A stretch of DNA of 64,000 bases from Lunatimonas salinarum (GTDB lineage: Bacteria; Bacteroidota; Bacteroidia; Cytophagales; Cyclobacteriaceae): the NCBI RefSeq assembly GCF_017811155.1, contig NZ_JACVCV010000001.1, positions 1 to 64,000 on the forward strand, read 5' to 3'. Of the stretch, positions 62,784-64,000 are shown one piece after another. The translations under genes were made by a program, and so were the position numbers. Every line of letters begins with the position of its first letter. Positions within the stretch are counted from its first letter, which is position 1. The notes below the pieces were generated by a model. The model was given only the letters and a program-made list of their open reading frames with translations, searched no databases and was not told where the DNA came from.

Positions 62784-64000
<1,217 letters not shown>

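Overview
The window is chromosomal DNA of a Bacteroidota bacterium, probably a Cytophagia-type marine or soil heterotroph. This rests on the TAnnTTTG-type promoter in front of the tRNA gene, the near absence of Shine-Dalgarno sequences, the many secreted hydrolases and lipoproteins, a BlaI/BlaR1 pair fused to SusC-plug-like sequence, and the gene order of the contractile injection locus. The genus is inference. No prophage integrase, CRISPR array, rRNA or intact insertion sequence was seen.

Region 1 (1-7.5 kb): a gene-poor edge with a small IS3-type transposase remnant, a guanine deaminase, then six minus-strand genes that overlap or nearly touch: ThiL-like kinase, alpha-oxoamine synthase, BtaA-like aminocarboxypropyl transferase (DUF3419), GNAT, diacylglycerol-kinase-like lipid kinase and UbiA prenyltransferase. 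Together they look like an undescribed amino-lipid pathway.

Region 2 (7.8-13.3 kb): a membrane-anchored unknown, an amidohydrolase lipoprotein, a large secreted dehydrogenase/cytochrome c lipoprotein and a small exported protein.

Region 3 (13.5-37.2 kb, minus strand): a complete-looking extracellular contractile injection system (eCIS, relative of Afp/PVC/AlgoCIS). In transcription order: DUF4255 cap/terminator, unknown 283-aa protein, sheath, two tube proteins, DUF5908, LysM tube/baseplate adaptor, VgrG spike, PAAR tip, gp25, two large baseplate proteins, an unknown 896-aa protein in the slot used by the fibre gene in PVC/Afp, tape measure, a DUF4157 putative cargo, a TPR protein and an AAA+ ATPase. 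No membrane-anchoring genes are present, which favours a released particle. A hairpin and 249-bp gap split the operon before the tape measure gene. An AT-rich leader and a nucleoside-phosphorylase-like gene lie upstream.

Region 4 (39.5-42.1 kb): radical SAM, DUF3253 and MsrA genes in a translationally coupled operon, with a phospholipid methyltransferase-like gene upstream.

Region 5 (42.3-54.0 kb, plus strand): three tandem amidohydrolase paralogues (only the middle one keeps the HxH metal motif), an NlpC/P60 lipoprotein, an M28 peptidase overlapping an MFS transporter, and an FG-GAP repeat protein.

Region 6 (54.0-64 kb): LolD-like ATPase, sucC, tRNA-Arg(TCG) with promoter and terminator, an F420-reductase-like NADP oxidoreductase, a hypothetical gene, BlaI/BlaR1, a CE15-like esterase and the 3' part of katG, which runs off the window end.
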